From Maricaulis sp965228215 (GTDB lineage Bacteria; Pseudomonadota; Alphaproteobacteria; Caulobacterales; Maricaulaceae): a stretch of 64,000 nt of DNA. The position numbers were made by a program, and so were the translations under genes. The notes under the pieces are model-generated. The model searched no databases. It worked only from the letters and a program-made list of their open reading frames with translations, and was not told the DNA's origin. The stretch is taken from the NCBI GenBank assembly GCA_965228215.1, contig OZ245800.1:620001-684000 (forward strand). Direction: 5' to 3'. Below, in pieces: positions 15,966-23,723 of the stretch (its first letter is position 1; each line of letters opens with the position of its first letter).

Positions 15966-17359
15966 TGCGCGCCATTTACCTGATCGCCCGACGTGAATTC
16001 CTCTCCTACGTGGCCACCTGGGGCTTCTGGCTCTCCCTGGCCTCTGTCCCGATGTTCATGGCGCTGGGCTTCGGCCTGCCCGCCCTGATCGAGAACTCCC
16101 AGCCGACCCGCTATTACGCCCTCATCGACGAGAGCGGCGGTGCGCTGGAGAATGCGTTCTATTCCAGTATCGAAGCTGAATCTGAAGCGGTCCGCGAGGA
16201 GGCTCGCGAACAGATCGAGGCCATCGCGGGCAATAATCCGCAGATCCAGGCGGCCATGGATGCCAGCCTGGCACGGGTCTTCTCCGATGACGGCTATATC
16301 CGCGTCGCATCACCAGGAAGCAATATCGACAGCTTGCGTCCCTTCCTTATCGGCGAACAGACAATCGACACCGAAGAAGGCCCCCAGCCGCTCTTCGCAG
16401 CCGTTTTCCTGCGCGGATCCGCCGAATCCGGGATCGAGATCGAATACTGGAGCACCAATCTCACCGACAATAATCTGCGCAATCTGATCGAGCGTGGCCT
16501 GTCGACCCATATGCGCAATACGCGCCTGTTGGCAGAAGGCATCTCGATCGACGCCCTGGCAGCCGCAGATGCGCTTAATCCGACAGTTCGCGAGCTCAAC
16601 CCGGAACGCTCGGATGGCGCTGCCGAGGTCACCTTTGCGGATCGCATCCCGATCATTGTCGGCATCGCTGTCTCCTTCGGTCTCTGGATCATCATTTTCT
16701 CGGTCGTGAACATGCTGCTGACCGCGATGATCGAGGAGAAGGGCAACAAAGTGCTCGAGATGATGCTGGCCTCGTCGCGCCATCACGAGATCCTGGTCGG
16801 AAAGCTGCTGGGTGTCGCAGCCGTCTCGGCCACCTTGCTGGTGTTCTGGGGTGGGCTTGGCATGGGCATGACGGTGCTTCTGCAGCAGTTCGCATCCTCG
16901 GCCGACATCCCGCTGGCCGACATTCTCGGCGCGGTGCTCGATCCGGGCCTGCTGCTGCCGGCCTTCGCCTATTTCATCATCGGCTATCTCATGTATGGCG
17001 CGATCTTCCTGGCCATCGGCTCGCTCTGCGAGACGCTGCAGGACGCCCAGACCCTGATGAGCCCGATGATGCTGGTGATGATGGCACCGTTGATCATCAT
17101 CATGATGGCCGCGGAATCACCGGACTCGCCGATCGTCTCGATCACCAGCTGGGTTCCGGTCTGGACGCCCTTCATCATGCTGGCGCGCCTTCCGCATGAT
17201 CCGCCGACGATGGCGATCTTCGCCACATCCGGCCTGATGATCTTCACCTCGATCGTGGTGATCTGGGGGTCCGGAGTGCTGTTCCGCATGGGCGCCCTGA
17301 ACCAGGCCAACCAGGATACGGTGAAACGCTGGTTCAGCTTCGGGGCCGCGAAGGACTAG
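15965..17359 (+). CDS. ABC-2 type permease, NatB-like
   Basis: This 464-residue permease has one N-terminal helix (about 18-40), a large extracytoplasmic domain (about 41-220) and five to six helices at the C-terminal half, the topology of NatB/YhaP proteins. The EEKGNKVLEMMLASSRHHEILVGKLLG coupling helix after the second membrane span is diagnostic. It forms an exporter with the ATPase upstream; sodium or an antimicrobial are typical cargoes in the family but not demonstrable here. Confidence 0.88.
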   Translation: MRAIYLIARREFLSYVATWGFWLSLASVPMFMALGFGLPALIENSQPTRYYALIDESGGALENAFYSSIEAESEAVREEAREQIEAIAGNNPQIQAAMDASLARVFSDDGYIRVASPGSNIDSLRPFLIGEQTIDTEEGPQPLFAAVFLRGSAESGIEIEYWSTNLTDNNLRNLIERGLSTHMRNTRLLAEGISIDALAAADALNPTVRELNPERSDGAAEVTFADRIPIIVGIAVSFGLWIIIFSVVNMLLTAMIEEKGNKVLEMMLASSRHHEILVGKLLGVAAVSATLLVFWGGLGMGMTVLLQQFASSADIPLADILGAVLDPGLLLPAFAYFIIGYLMYGAIFLAIGSLCETLQDAQTLMSPMMLVMMAPLIIIMMAAESPDSPIVSITSWVPVWTPFIMLARLPHDPPTMAIFATSGLMIFTSIVVIWGSGVLFRMGALNQANQDTVKRWFSFGAAKD

Positions 17360-17817
17360 GCCCCGGCCGCACGCACCTCGACCTGTCTGGGATCCACGGC
17401 CTCGCCGCATTCCGAACAGGTCGTGATGCCGCGGAAATCATGGCCACAGGTTTTATGCCGGTGCAGGACGGGCGGACCGTCCTCGCCGGCATAATGCTGA
17501 TCGCCCCAGTGTACGAGTGCGATGATCGCCGGATAGAGGCCGAGACCTTTCTCGGTGAGCCGGTATTCATGCCGGACCGGACGGTCCTGGTAGGGCCGCT
17601 TGTCGAGCACGCCCTCCTCCACGAGATGGGCAAGACGTTCGGTCAGCACACGCCGGGCGATGCCCAGATTCGACCTGAAATCCTCGAACCGTTTGACACC
17701 CAGGAAACTCTCCCGCAGGACCAGCATGGTCCAGCGATCGCCGATCACGGCCAGCGAGCGGGCCAGTGAGCAAGGTTCCTCGGAGAGTTCATTCCAGCGC
17801 ATGCCCCAGCTTCGCAT
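17356..17817 (-). CDS. HxlR-family transcriptional regulator
   Basis: This 153-residue regulator contains the winged helix of the HxlR/MarR-like family (CSLARSLAVIGDRWTMLVLRESFLGVKRFEDFRSNLGIARRVLTERLAHL). The C-terminal tail adds a possible zinc ribbon, C-x13-C-x2-C (CGHDFRGITTCSECGE), seen in a subset of HxlR proteins. An internal ATG at 17802 is an alternative start. It is divergent from the SDR operon across a long imperfect palindrome and is the likely regulator of both. Confidence 0.85.
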   Translation of the reverse strand: MRSWGMRWNELSEEPCSLARSLAVIGDRWTMLVLRESFLGVKRFEDFRSNLGIARRVLTERLAHLVEEGVLDKRPYQDRPVRHEYRLTEKGLGLYPAIIALVHWGDQHYAGEDGPPVLHRHKTCGHDFRGITTCSECGEAVDPRQVEVRAAGA

Positions 17818-17825
17818 TGACTTAG

Positions 17826-17860
17826 TCTCATTTCAAGACTTAGATGGTCTTAAATTGAGA
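17826..17860. promoter_or_regulatory. Operator-like palindrome between hxlR-type gene and SDR operon
   Basis: TCTCATTTCAAGAC (17826-17839) and GTCTTAAATTGAGA (17847-17860) pair at 12 of 14 positions around TTAGATG. It lies 11 bases upstream of the SDR start codon and just before the regulator gene, as expected of an HxlR dimer site. Confidence 0.6.
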
Positions 17861-17871
17861 TGGAGGGGTAA

Positions 17872-18615
17872 GTGGCAGACAGGAATGCGACATGCGCCAT
17901 CGTGGGTGCCGGCGATTTCATCGGCTCGGCGATCGCCCGCAAATTCGCGGCTGAAGGCTATACGGTCTTCGCAGGACGACGCTCGGCCGAGAAACTCGAC
18001 GGGCTGAAGGCCGAGATCGAGGCTGCCGGCGGCAAGCTCGTCCCCGTCTCCATGGACGCCCGGCGGGAAGACAGCGTCACGGAATTCCTCGAAGCCGCCA
18101 ATGCCGAGGCACCGCTGGAAGTCGTGATCTCCAATGCGGGGGCCAATGTGAACTTCCCGCTGCTGGACACCACCGAACGGGTCTTCTTCAAGGTCTGGGA
18201 AATGGCCTGCAAGGCCGGCTTCCTGACCGGTCGCGAGGCCGCTCGCATCATGCTGGAACATGGCCGGGGCTCGATCTTCTTCACGGGCGCCACGGCCAGC
18301 ATGCGCGGCGGCAAGGGCTATGCGGCCTTTGCCAGCGCCAAGGGCGGCCTGCGTAACATGGCCCAGGCCATGGCCCGTGAACTTGGCCCCAAGAATATCC
18401 ATGTCGCGCATCTGGTCATCGATGCCGGCGTGGACACGGCCTTCGTCCGCGAACGCATCGCCGACGCCTATGGCGCCGATGCACTCGAGAAAATGCCGGA
18501 AGACGCGCTGATGGACCCGCAATCCATCGCCAATGCCTATTGGGCGCTGCACCAGCAGACCCGTGACGGCTGGACGTTTGAAATGGATATCCGACCCTAT
18601 GGAGAGAGCTGGTAA
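17872..18615 (+). CDS. SDR-fold oxidoreductase with altered catalytic residues
   Basis: This 247-residue Rossmann protein has the nucleotide loop VGAGDFIGSAIARKF near 11-25 and the NAG strand motif (ISNAGANVNF). Aligning its GSIFFTGATASMRGG...YAAFASAKGGL region with classical SDRs puts Phe in place of the catalytic Tyr and Gly-Ala in place of the Ser pair, while Lys is kept. The start is GTG 17872 with GGAGG five bases upstream. It is coupled to the next gene by TAATG. It may bind NAD(P) without classical dehydrogenase chemistry. Confidence 0.8.
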   Translation: MADRNATCAIVGAGDFIGSAIARKFAAEGYTVFAGRRSAEKLDGLKAEIEAAGGKLVPVSMDARREDSVTEFLEAANAEAPLEVVISNAGANVNFPLLDTTERVFFKVWEMACKAGFLTGREAARIMLEHGRGSIFFTGATASMRGGKGYAAFASAKGGLRNMAQAMARELGPKNIHVAHLVIDAGVDTAFVRERIADAYGADALEKMPEDALMDPQSIANAYWALHQQTRDGWTFEMDIRPYGESW

Positions 18616-19211
18616 TGGCTGATGTAGAATTCCTGTTCGATTTCGGCAGCCCCAACGCCTATCTGGCCTGGAAGGCCATGCAGGTCATGCCCGAATTCAA
18701 GAAAGCCGACGTGGCGACCACACCGGTCTTGCTGGGCGGTATTTTCAAGTCCACCGGCAATACTCCGCCCATGCTGGCCTTCGGCGGTGTGCCGGCGAAG
18801 ATGAAATATCTCGGCACCGAGATCGAACGTTTCCAGAAGCGTCATGGCATTACCGAGTTCCAGTTCAATCCGAACTTCCCGGTCAACACGCTGATGCTGA
18901 TGCGCGGCTGTTACGTCGCCATCGAGGACGGCAATCTCGACGCCTACCTGGCCGCCGGTTTCCACCACATGTGGGAGGCGGGCTCGAAAATGGACGACCC
19001 AGAGGTTTTCGTCGCGGCGTTCAATGATGCCGGCCTGGACGGCCAGCGCCTGCTGGAAGGCGGCCAGCGGCCCGAGATCAAGAAACAGCTCATGGACGCC
19101 ACTCAGGCCGCCGTGGACCGCGACGTCTTCGGCATTCCCAGCTTCTTCATCGGAGACGAGCTCTTCTTCGGCAAGGACACGATGTGGGAAGTGGCTGAGC
19201 GGCTGGGGTAG
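18615..19211 (+). CDS. 2-hydroxychromene-2-carboxylate isomerase, DsbA/kappa-GST fold
   Basis: This 198-residue protein has the HCCA-isomerase signature: FLFDFGSPNAYLAW at the N-terminus with Ser12 in the position of the glutathione-activating serine, and FGIPSFFIGDELFFGKD with the cis-proline near 170-186. Homologues isomerise aromatic-degradation intermediates using glutathione, but many members serve unknown substrates. Its one-base overlap with the SDR gene and shared HxlR-type control suggest a joint detoxification step. Confidence 0.85.
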   Translation: MADVEFLFDFGSPNAYLAWKAMQVMPEFKKADVATTPVLLGGIFKSTGNTPPMLAFGGVPAKMKYLGTEIERFQKRHGITEFQFNPNFPVNTLMLMRGCYVAIEDGNLDAYLAAGFHHMWEAGSKMDDPEVFVAAFNDAGLDGQRLLEGGQRPEIKKQLMDATQAAVDRDVFGIPSFFIGDELFFGKDTMWEVAERLG

Positions 19212-19331
19212 GGCTGGATCGCTGCACAGCTCAGCTTCGCCTATAACCTGATCGGATGCCGTGCCCTGTTGTCTGTGCGCGCCGGGGGGCGCCTGCTCCC
19301 CACTACCCCTTACATCTCATGCCGGGACGAG

Positions 19332-19410
19332 GCCGTATTGAAATCGAGCGGTCAAGGGTGAAACCGCCACGCGGCGCGACGCGCCCTTGACCGCTCGATT
19401 TCAATACGGC
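19332..19410. repeat. 27-bp perfect inverted repeat with 25-nt spacer
   Basis: The arm at 19332-19358 (beginning GCCGTATTGAAATCGAGC) is the exact reverse complement of the arm at 19384-19410. The spacer 19359-19383 is GC-rich. There is no T tract, no flanking target duplication and no coding frame, so it is neither a simple terminator nor an evident insertion sequence. Transcribed, it would form an unusually stable hairpin. Confidence 0.85.
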
Positions 19411-19473
19411 GCGCTGGCTGGCAAGCGATCTATGGGGTTTTGCGGGCTGGTGCCGACCTTCCAACCCTTTCCC

Positions 19474-19545
19474 CCTCATCCCAAACTTGATTTGGGACCC
19501 AGGGCGCAATCATCGCCATGGGTCCTGACTTTCTTCAGGATGAGG
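19474..19545. repeat. Dispersed palindromic repeat, alphaproteobacterial type
   Basis: Outer arms CCTCATCC (19474-19481) and GGATGAGG (19538-19545) and inner arms GGACCC (19495-19500) and GGGTCC (19520-19525) make a nested hairpin. CTCATCC...GGATGAG elements containing TTGAT(T/C)(T/C)GGGACC are widespread dispersed repeats in alphaproteobacterial genomes; copy number here is unknown. Confidence 0.65.
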
Positions 19546-19594
19546 CGTGACCTCGGCGCTCCTCGCCAATGATGATCGAATGAGCCCGCGCCCC

Positions 19595-19628
19595 AAAAAG
19601 AAAACGCCGCTCCCATTCGGGAACGGCG
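19595..19628 (-). terminator. Intrinsic terminator of rpsU
   Basis: On the minus strand CGCCGTTCCC-GAAT-GGGAGCGGCG forms a 10-bp stem with one G-T pair followed by TTTTCTTTTT. It lies 31 bases beyond the rpsU stop. Confidence 0.9.
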
Positions 19629-19659
19629 CTTCCGTAGAAACTCGTAGGTTCTGGCGAGC

Positions 19660-19890
19660 CTAGCGACGACCACCGCGCTTTGCGACGAGACCTTCGCGCT
19701 GCGCCCGCTTACGGGCCAGCTTGCGAGCACGACGGATGGCTTCAGCCTTTTGGCGAGCCTTTTTCTCCGACGGCTTTTCGTAATGGTTCCGACGCTTCAT
19801 CTCGCGGAAAGTACCTTCCCGCTGCATTTTCTTTTTCAGCGCGCGGAGCGCTTGCTCCACGTTATTGTCGCGCACAACGATCTGTACGAT
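19660..19890 (-). CDS. rpsU: 30S ribosomal protein S21, apparent AUC start
   Basis: This 76-residue basic protein matches S21 over its full length: VQIVVRDNNVEQALRALKKK, then KRRNHYEKPSEKKARQKAEA and a C-terminal arginine/lysine-rich tail. Where other S21 proteins have Met before VQI, this gene has the codon ATC at 19890-19888, with GGAG six bases upstream. No ATG, GTG or TTG lies at that place; the nearest alternatives are an upstream ATG giving 17 extra residues or a GTG that removes the conserved VQIV. I therefore annotate ATC. It is divergent from the COQ9-like gene. Confidence 0.85.
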   Translation of the reverse strand: MVQIVVRDNNVEQALRALKKKMQREGTFREMKRRNHYEKPSEKKARQKAEAIRRARKLARKRAQREGLVAKRGGRR

Positions 19891-20042
19891 GGCTCTCTCT
19901 CCATTATCTGGATGCGAGGACCGTCCCCACATCGCTGGTTCGCCAGAGGCGCGGGCAATAGCAGGCCTGCGACGCTGTGTCCACACCATCCCTGCAGGCG
20001 AATGTGGTGACGAGCCACGTCGACTGCACTAAACAGTATAGC

Positions 20043-20732
20043 ATGACCGACGCTTCAACCGACACGCCGCACCAGAGCCGATCCGAACGCCGCGCTATTC
20101 GCGAGGCCCTGCTGGACGCTGCGCTGCCGCTTGCGGCCTTCGACGGCTGGTCCCGCACGACCTTCGACGCCGCCGCCCGCGAAGCCGGAATCGGCGCCGA
20201 CAATGCGCTCCTGGCCTGTCCACGCCGCGAGCTCGATCTTGTTGTCTTCTGGTCACACCAGATGGACGAACAGGCCGCCCGCGCGATTCGCGACACGGAC
20301 ATCGCCAAGATGCGGGTTCGCGAGCGGGTCGCCTTCTGCCTGACGGCCCGCCTGGAAGCGATCGGAGAGCACGAGGAAGCCGCCCGCCGGGCCCGTGCGC
20401 GGCTGCTGCTGCCGGATGCGGCCTCTGAAGGCCCGCAACTGGTCTGGCGCAGTTGTGACACGGTATGGCGGGCGATCGGCGATCACTCGACCGATTTCAA
20501 CTTCTACACCAAGCGCGCCATTCTCTCAGGCGTCTATACCGGCACGCTGAGCATGTGGCTGCAGGATGACAGCGCCGACAAGTCGCGCGCCAAGCAGTTT
20601 CTCGATGACCGGATCGAGAACATCATGCAGTACGAGAAGACCAAGTGGAAATGGCGCGAACTCACCGCCAAAATGCCCGACGTGGCGAGCCTTCTCGGCA
20701 AGATGCGCCACGGCGCCGGCCCGAACAGCTGA
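20043..20732 (+). CDS. COQ9-family ubiquinone biosynthesis protein
   Basis: This 229-residue protein has a TetR-like N-terminal helical region (RSERRAIREALLDAALPLAAFDGWSRTTFDAAAREAGI) and the C-terminal COQ9 domain (TDFNFYTKRAILSGVYTGTLSMWLQDDSAD), the latter being diagnostic. COQ9 binds lipids and helps the hydroxylase COQ7 in ubiquinone synthesis. It is encoded back-to-back with rpsU, as often seen in alphaproteobacteria, and lies upstream of a ubiquinol oxidase gene. Confidence 0.88.
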   Translation: MTDASTDTPHQSRSERRAIREALLDAALPLAAFDGWSRTTFDAAAREAGIGADNALLACPRRELDLVVFWSHQMDEQAARAIRDTDIAKMRVRERVAFCLTARLEAIGEHEEAARRARARLLLPDAASEGPQLVWRSCDTVWRAIGDHSTDFNFYTKRAILSGVYTGTLSMWLQDDSADKSRAKQFLDDRIENIMQYEKTKWKWRELTAKMPDVASLLGKMRHGAGPNS

Positions 20733-20839
20733 TCACCCGCGAATGACGCCAGAAATACCCGCACTGATAGTGTGCGCTTAGCCGCCGCGCGGCCTTTGGT
20801 CAGATTACATTTCGCCCGCCGGCACGCCAGATTGAGCTC

Positions 20840-20875
20840 ATGACCCGTCAAGAGAACCGGGAGACAAGCTCATGA
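20840..20875 (+). CDS. Eleven-codon upstream ORF overlapping the AOX start
   Basis: ATG at 20840 opens MTRQENRETSS and stops at TGA 20873-20875, overlapping the AOX start as ATGA. The 13-base sequence AGCTCATGACCCG around its start is repeated exactly around the AOX start (20835-20847 and 20867-20879), so both reading frames begin MTRQ. CGGGAG inside the small ORF serves as the AOX ribosome-binding site. A leader peptide with translational coupling is inferred; it could also be a chance product of a local duplication. Confidence 0.4.
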   Translation: MTRQENRETSS

Positions 20876-21513
20876 CCCGCCAGCTCATTGCCCTGGAACC
20901 GCATCGCAAGCCGGAAGGCATCGGAGATCGTATCGCGTACGGCTTCGTGAAACTGCTGCGCTTCTTCGCCGACACGTTTTTCGCCAAGCGCTACGGCCAC
21001 CGCGCCGTCGTGCTCGAGACCGTGGCCGCCGTGCCCGGCATGGTCGGCGGGCTGTTGCAGCATCTCAAGGCGCTGCGCCATATCCGCGATGATGAAGGCT
21101 GGATCCGCACCCTGCTGGACGAGGCGGAGAATGAGCGCATGCACTTGATGACCTTCATCGAGATTGCCAAGCCCAGCCTGCTCGAACGCATCATCATCAT
21201 GGTCACGCAGGCGATTTTCTATAATTGCTATTTCTTCCTCTATCTCTTCGCCCCGCGCACGGCGCACCGTGTCGTGGGCTATTTCGAGGAAGAGGCGGTG
21301 ACCAGCTACACGCAATACCTGGCCGAGATCGAAGCCGGGCGTCATCCCAATGTGCCCGCTCCCGACATCGCGATCGAATACTGGGGACTGCCCCGGACCG
21401 CCACGCTGCGAGATGTCGTGATCGCGGTCCGGGCCGATGAGGCCGGACATCGCGACGCCAATCACGCGTTCGCCGATGCCCTCACCCGGCGGCCGCAGGC
21501 GAAAGCCGCCTAG
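20872..21513 (+). CDS. aox: Alternative oxidase (cyanide-insensitive ubiquinol oxidase)
   Basis: This 213-residue membrane-associated diiron protein carries all four AOX motifs: LETVAAVPG (E49), NERMHL (E88, H91), the EEEAVTSYT box (E139-E141) and ADEAGHRDANH (E190, H193). These supply the Glu4-His2 iron site. AOX oxidises ubiquinol and reduces oxygen to water without pumping protons. The protein is compact, lacking the mitochondrial N-terminal extension. It follows the COQ9-like gene and a short leader ORF. Confidence 0.93.
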   Translation: MTRQLIALEPHRKPEGIGDRIAYGFVKLLRFFADTFFAKRYGHRAVVLETVAAVPGMVGGLLQHLKALRHIRDDEGWIRTLLDEAENERMHLMTFIEIAKPSLLERIIIMVTQAIFYNCYFFLYLFAPRTAHRVVGYFEEEAVTSYTQYLAEIEAGRHPNVPAPDIAIEYWGLPRTATLRDVVIAVRADEAGHRDANHAFADALTRRPQAKAA

Positions 21514-21516
21514 GGC

Positions 21517-22800
21517 TCAGTTTCCGGCGTTCTCGAGGATGGCGTTGGAACAGGTCTGCGGCGCAACAAAATCATTGGCGACGGCGTCGTAGCAGAGAAT
21601 GCCCGTCGTGTTGTCGCCCTCATTGGCCTCGGCGACCATGGCGCCGTCGTCCAGCTCAACCTCGATGGCGACCAGCGTATAGCTCTCATTCCAGTCCGAC
21701 GCGGTGTCATTGCCGGTCCCGCGCAGCGTGCCCTGCACGGTGACGAGACGCGGGAAATTCATCGGAATTGTCGGCAGGGTCTCGGTATAGCTGTGCCAGT
21801 TGTTCGGATCATTGTAGACGCCCGGACCCTCGTTGAAACGAACCGTCGCCGTCACCGGACAGTTATCTGTCGACCCGCCATGGTCGCGATTACCGGCATT
21901 GTTGACCTGGAAAGTCGCGTTGACGCGGCGAGACATGCGTTGCCCGGCGGCATTCTGGCGCTGGGCGATGCGAACCTCGCCGCCCGGCGAAACACCCTGG
22001 CCGCCGGCCATGGGATGTTCAGCGAAGGTGAAGTCGGGCTGACCGACACCCGGATTGCGCAGGAAACCGCACGGATCCACACCCGCGGTGCCGGTGGTCG
22101 TCGGAGCATTGCCACCGCCGTTGGAACCCGGTGCCGGAGCCGGTCCCGGGCCCGGTTCGGCTGTGCCGGTGGGCAGACCCGATCCGCCGCCCGGTGTGGG
22201 CGCCGGCGTCATCACGCCCGAAGGCGGCCGGCTGTCGCCGGGACGCGGGGCATTGCCCGTCGTCGCGCCATGGGTCGGGTCATCCTCCTCTTCCTCGGGC
22301 AATTGCGCCCAAGGCGGCAGGCCGAGATCATCGGCCTTGAGCTGACCGAGATTGGCGGTGTGCACAAAGGTCGACATCGGCGTCGGACCGCTCGGCTGGT
22401 TCGGACCGGGCCGATTGGAAACCATGTCTACGGTCTGCCAGTGCTCCACATCCAGCGTGTCGCCCCGATAGAGGATGATGACATCCCGCGGCGCCTGGCA
22501 GGACGGGTCGGGGATCGGGCCAGAGAAGATCGAGAAATTGCCGTCGGTATCCGTGAAACCGGGCAGCCAGTTGCTGGTATTCCAGACACAGTTTCCGCCG
22601 GGACAGCCGGCGCTCCAGCGCACCATGGCCATCACCTGCAGCGGCATGCCGGGCGTGCTGAGCGGCCCATTCACCAGCTGGACCGTATCAGTCCGCACAA
22701 TCTGGCCGTCGAGCCGCCAGGTACAGGCGGCCTCGGCGGCGGCAGGCAGCGCAGCTGCCAGTCCCAATGACGCAAACACACTTGTCAGTCCCGAGCGCAT
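21517..22800 (-). CDS. Secreted proline/glycine-rich protein with CARDB-like C-terminus
   Basis: This 427-residue protein starts with a clear signal peptide (MRSGLTSVFASLGLAAALPAA, cleavage near AEA-A). The mature part has a cysteine-containing N-terminal domain (about 26-150), a low-complexity linker rich in Pro, Gly and Thr (about 175-240) and a C-terminal domain (about 245-427) whose VNATFQVNNAGNRDHGG and ELDDGAMVAEANEGDNT segments resemble CARDB-type adhesive beta-sandwiches. Several cysteines suggest disulfides. GGGGGAAGCC precedes ATG 22800. Function unknown; a surface or periplasmic protein is likely. Confidence 0.7.
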   Translation of the reverse strand: MRSGLTSVFASLGLAAALPAAAEAACTWRLDGQIVRTDTVQLVNGPLSTPGMPLQVMAMVRWSAGCPGGNCVWNTSNWLPGFTDTDGNFSIFSGPIPDPSCQAPRDVIILYRGDTLDVEHWQTVDMVSNRPGPNQPSGPTPMSTFVHTANLGQLKADDLGLPPWAQLPEEEEDDPTHGATTGNAPRPGDSRPPSGVMTPAPTPGGGSGLPTGTAEPGPGPAPAPGSNGGGNAPTTTGTAGVDPCGFLRNPGVGQPDFTFAEHPMAGGQGVSPGGEVRIAQRQNAAGQRMSRRVNATFQVNNAGNRDHGGSTDNCPVTATVRFNEGPGVYNDPNNWHSYTETLPTIPMNFPRLVTVQGTLRGTGNDTASDWNESYTLVAIEVELDDGAMVAEANEGDNTTGILCYDAVANDFVAPQTCSNAILENAGN

Positions 22801-22883
22801 GGCTTCCCCCTCACCGGTCTCAATCAAGTCTGTACAGCAAGAGTGGCAGTCAAACGCAGGGCGCGCAAATCAATCCGGTGCGG

Positions 22884-23693
22884 TCAGACGACGCGGGATA
22901 TGCCACCCGGCCATTGCGGCGACTCGAACCAGACCCGCTCGGCCGGCACCTGGACGAGTTCACGCTCGGGCCATTTGAGCGCCGTCAGATGTCCGCCAAA
23001 GACACAGCCCGTATCGACACAGATGACGTTGTTTTCCTCGCGCACATCAGGCTTAGCGACATGTCCGTGCACCACGGTGGCGTGGCCGTAATAATTCGCC
23101 GCCCAGTTCCGCCGGATCGGCAGGTCGTGCTTGTCCCGCCCCTTGGCGACATCGCCGAACAGGGCGAAGGACCGCGCCGCGCCGCCGGTCTGGCCATGCA
23201 GGTCCTCGCGCAGACCGGCATGGGCGACCACGAGCCGCCCGCCATCGAGCATGAGGTGGAAGGGCAGGCTCTCCAGGAAATCATGCACCTGGACCTGGAA
23301 TTCCGGCGGCTGGGTCTGGAATTGCGCAATCGTGTCCTGGATGCCGTGGCTGATCCGGACGTCCCGGCCCTCCAGATAGCGCCGCCACTTGTCGTCATGA
23401 TTACCGGCCACGCAATAGGCGCGCCCGGCCCCGACCATGCCCATGACCAGACGCAGCACGTCCGGTGCCCGCGGACCGCGATCCACGAGATCTCCGAGAA
23501 AGACCACGCGTCGGTTCTCCGGGTGCGAGACCCTGTAATCCCGGTAGCCCGGCGGCCCGTCCGACGCGACCCGGTAGCCCAGCTTGCGCAACAGCGCCTC
23601 CAGCTCGCCCGCACAACCATGCACGTCGCCGATCAGGTCGAACGGCCCCGCATCATCCTGGTGTGCCCGGGGATTGAGGGAATCGATGGTCAT
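22884..23693 (-). CDS. Metallophosphoesterase (calcineurin-like, PrpE/diadenosine type)
   Basis: This 269-residue phosphatase displays the family blocks in order: GDVHG near 22-26, GDLVDRGP near 67-74, GNHD near 96-99, AHAGLRED near 160 and HGH near 208. Members hydrolyse phosphoproteins or dinucleoside tetraphosphates with a two-metal centre. The overall shape is closest to the bis(5'-nucleosyl)-tetraphosphatase/PrpE-like group, but substrate is not determined by these motifs. It ends near a promoter-sized gap before the secreted-protein gene. Confidence 0.87.
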   Translation of the reverse strand: MTIDSLNPRAHQDDAGPFDLIGDVHGCAGELEALLRKLGYRVASDGPPGYRDYRVSHPENRRVVFLGDLVDRGPRAPDVLRLVMGMVGAGRAYCVAGNHDDKWRRYLEGRDVRISHGIQDTIAQFQTQPPEFQVQVHDFLESLPFHLMLDGGRLVVAHAGLREDLHGQTGGAARSFALFGDVAKGRDKHDLPIRRNWAANYYGHATVVHGHVAKPDVREENNVICVDTGCVFGGHLTALKWPERELVQVPAERVWFESPQWPGGISRVV

Positions 23694-23723
23694 GGCGTGA
23701 TCATAGCGCTATCAGAGCGCTAC

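Larger units (their letters stand above)
19212..19594. other. Gene-free region with two inverted-repeat structures
   Basis: No coding frame here is convincing. The region holds a 27-bp perfect inverted repeat (19332-19410) and a palindromic dispersed-type repeat (19474-19545), described separately. The first 120 bases show nothing recognisable beyond a GC-rich segment. Confidence 0.7.

Noticed and set aside
19332..19410. Integron attC site, CRISPR repeat or insertion-sequence end
   Set aside because: No GTTRRRY core, no spacer-repeat array, no target duplication and no transposase nearby.
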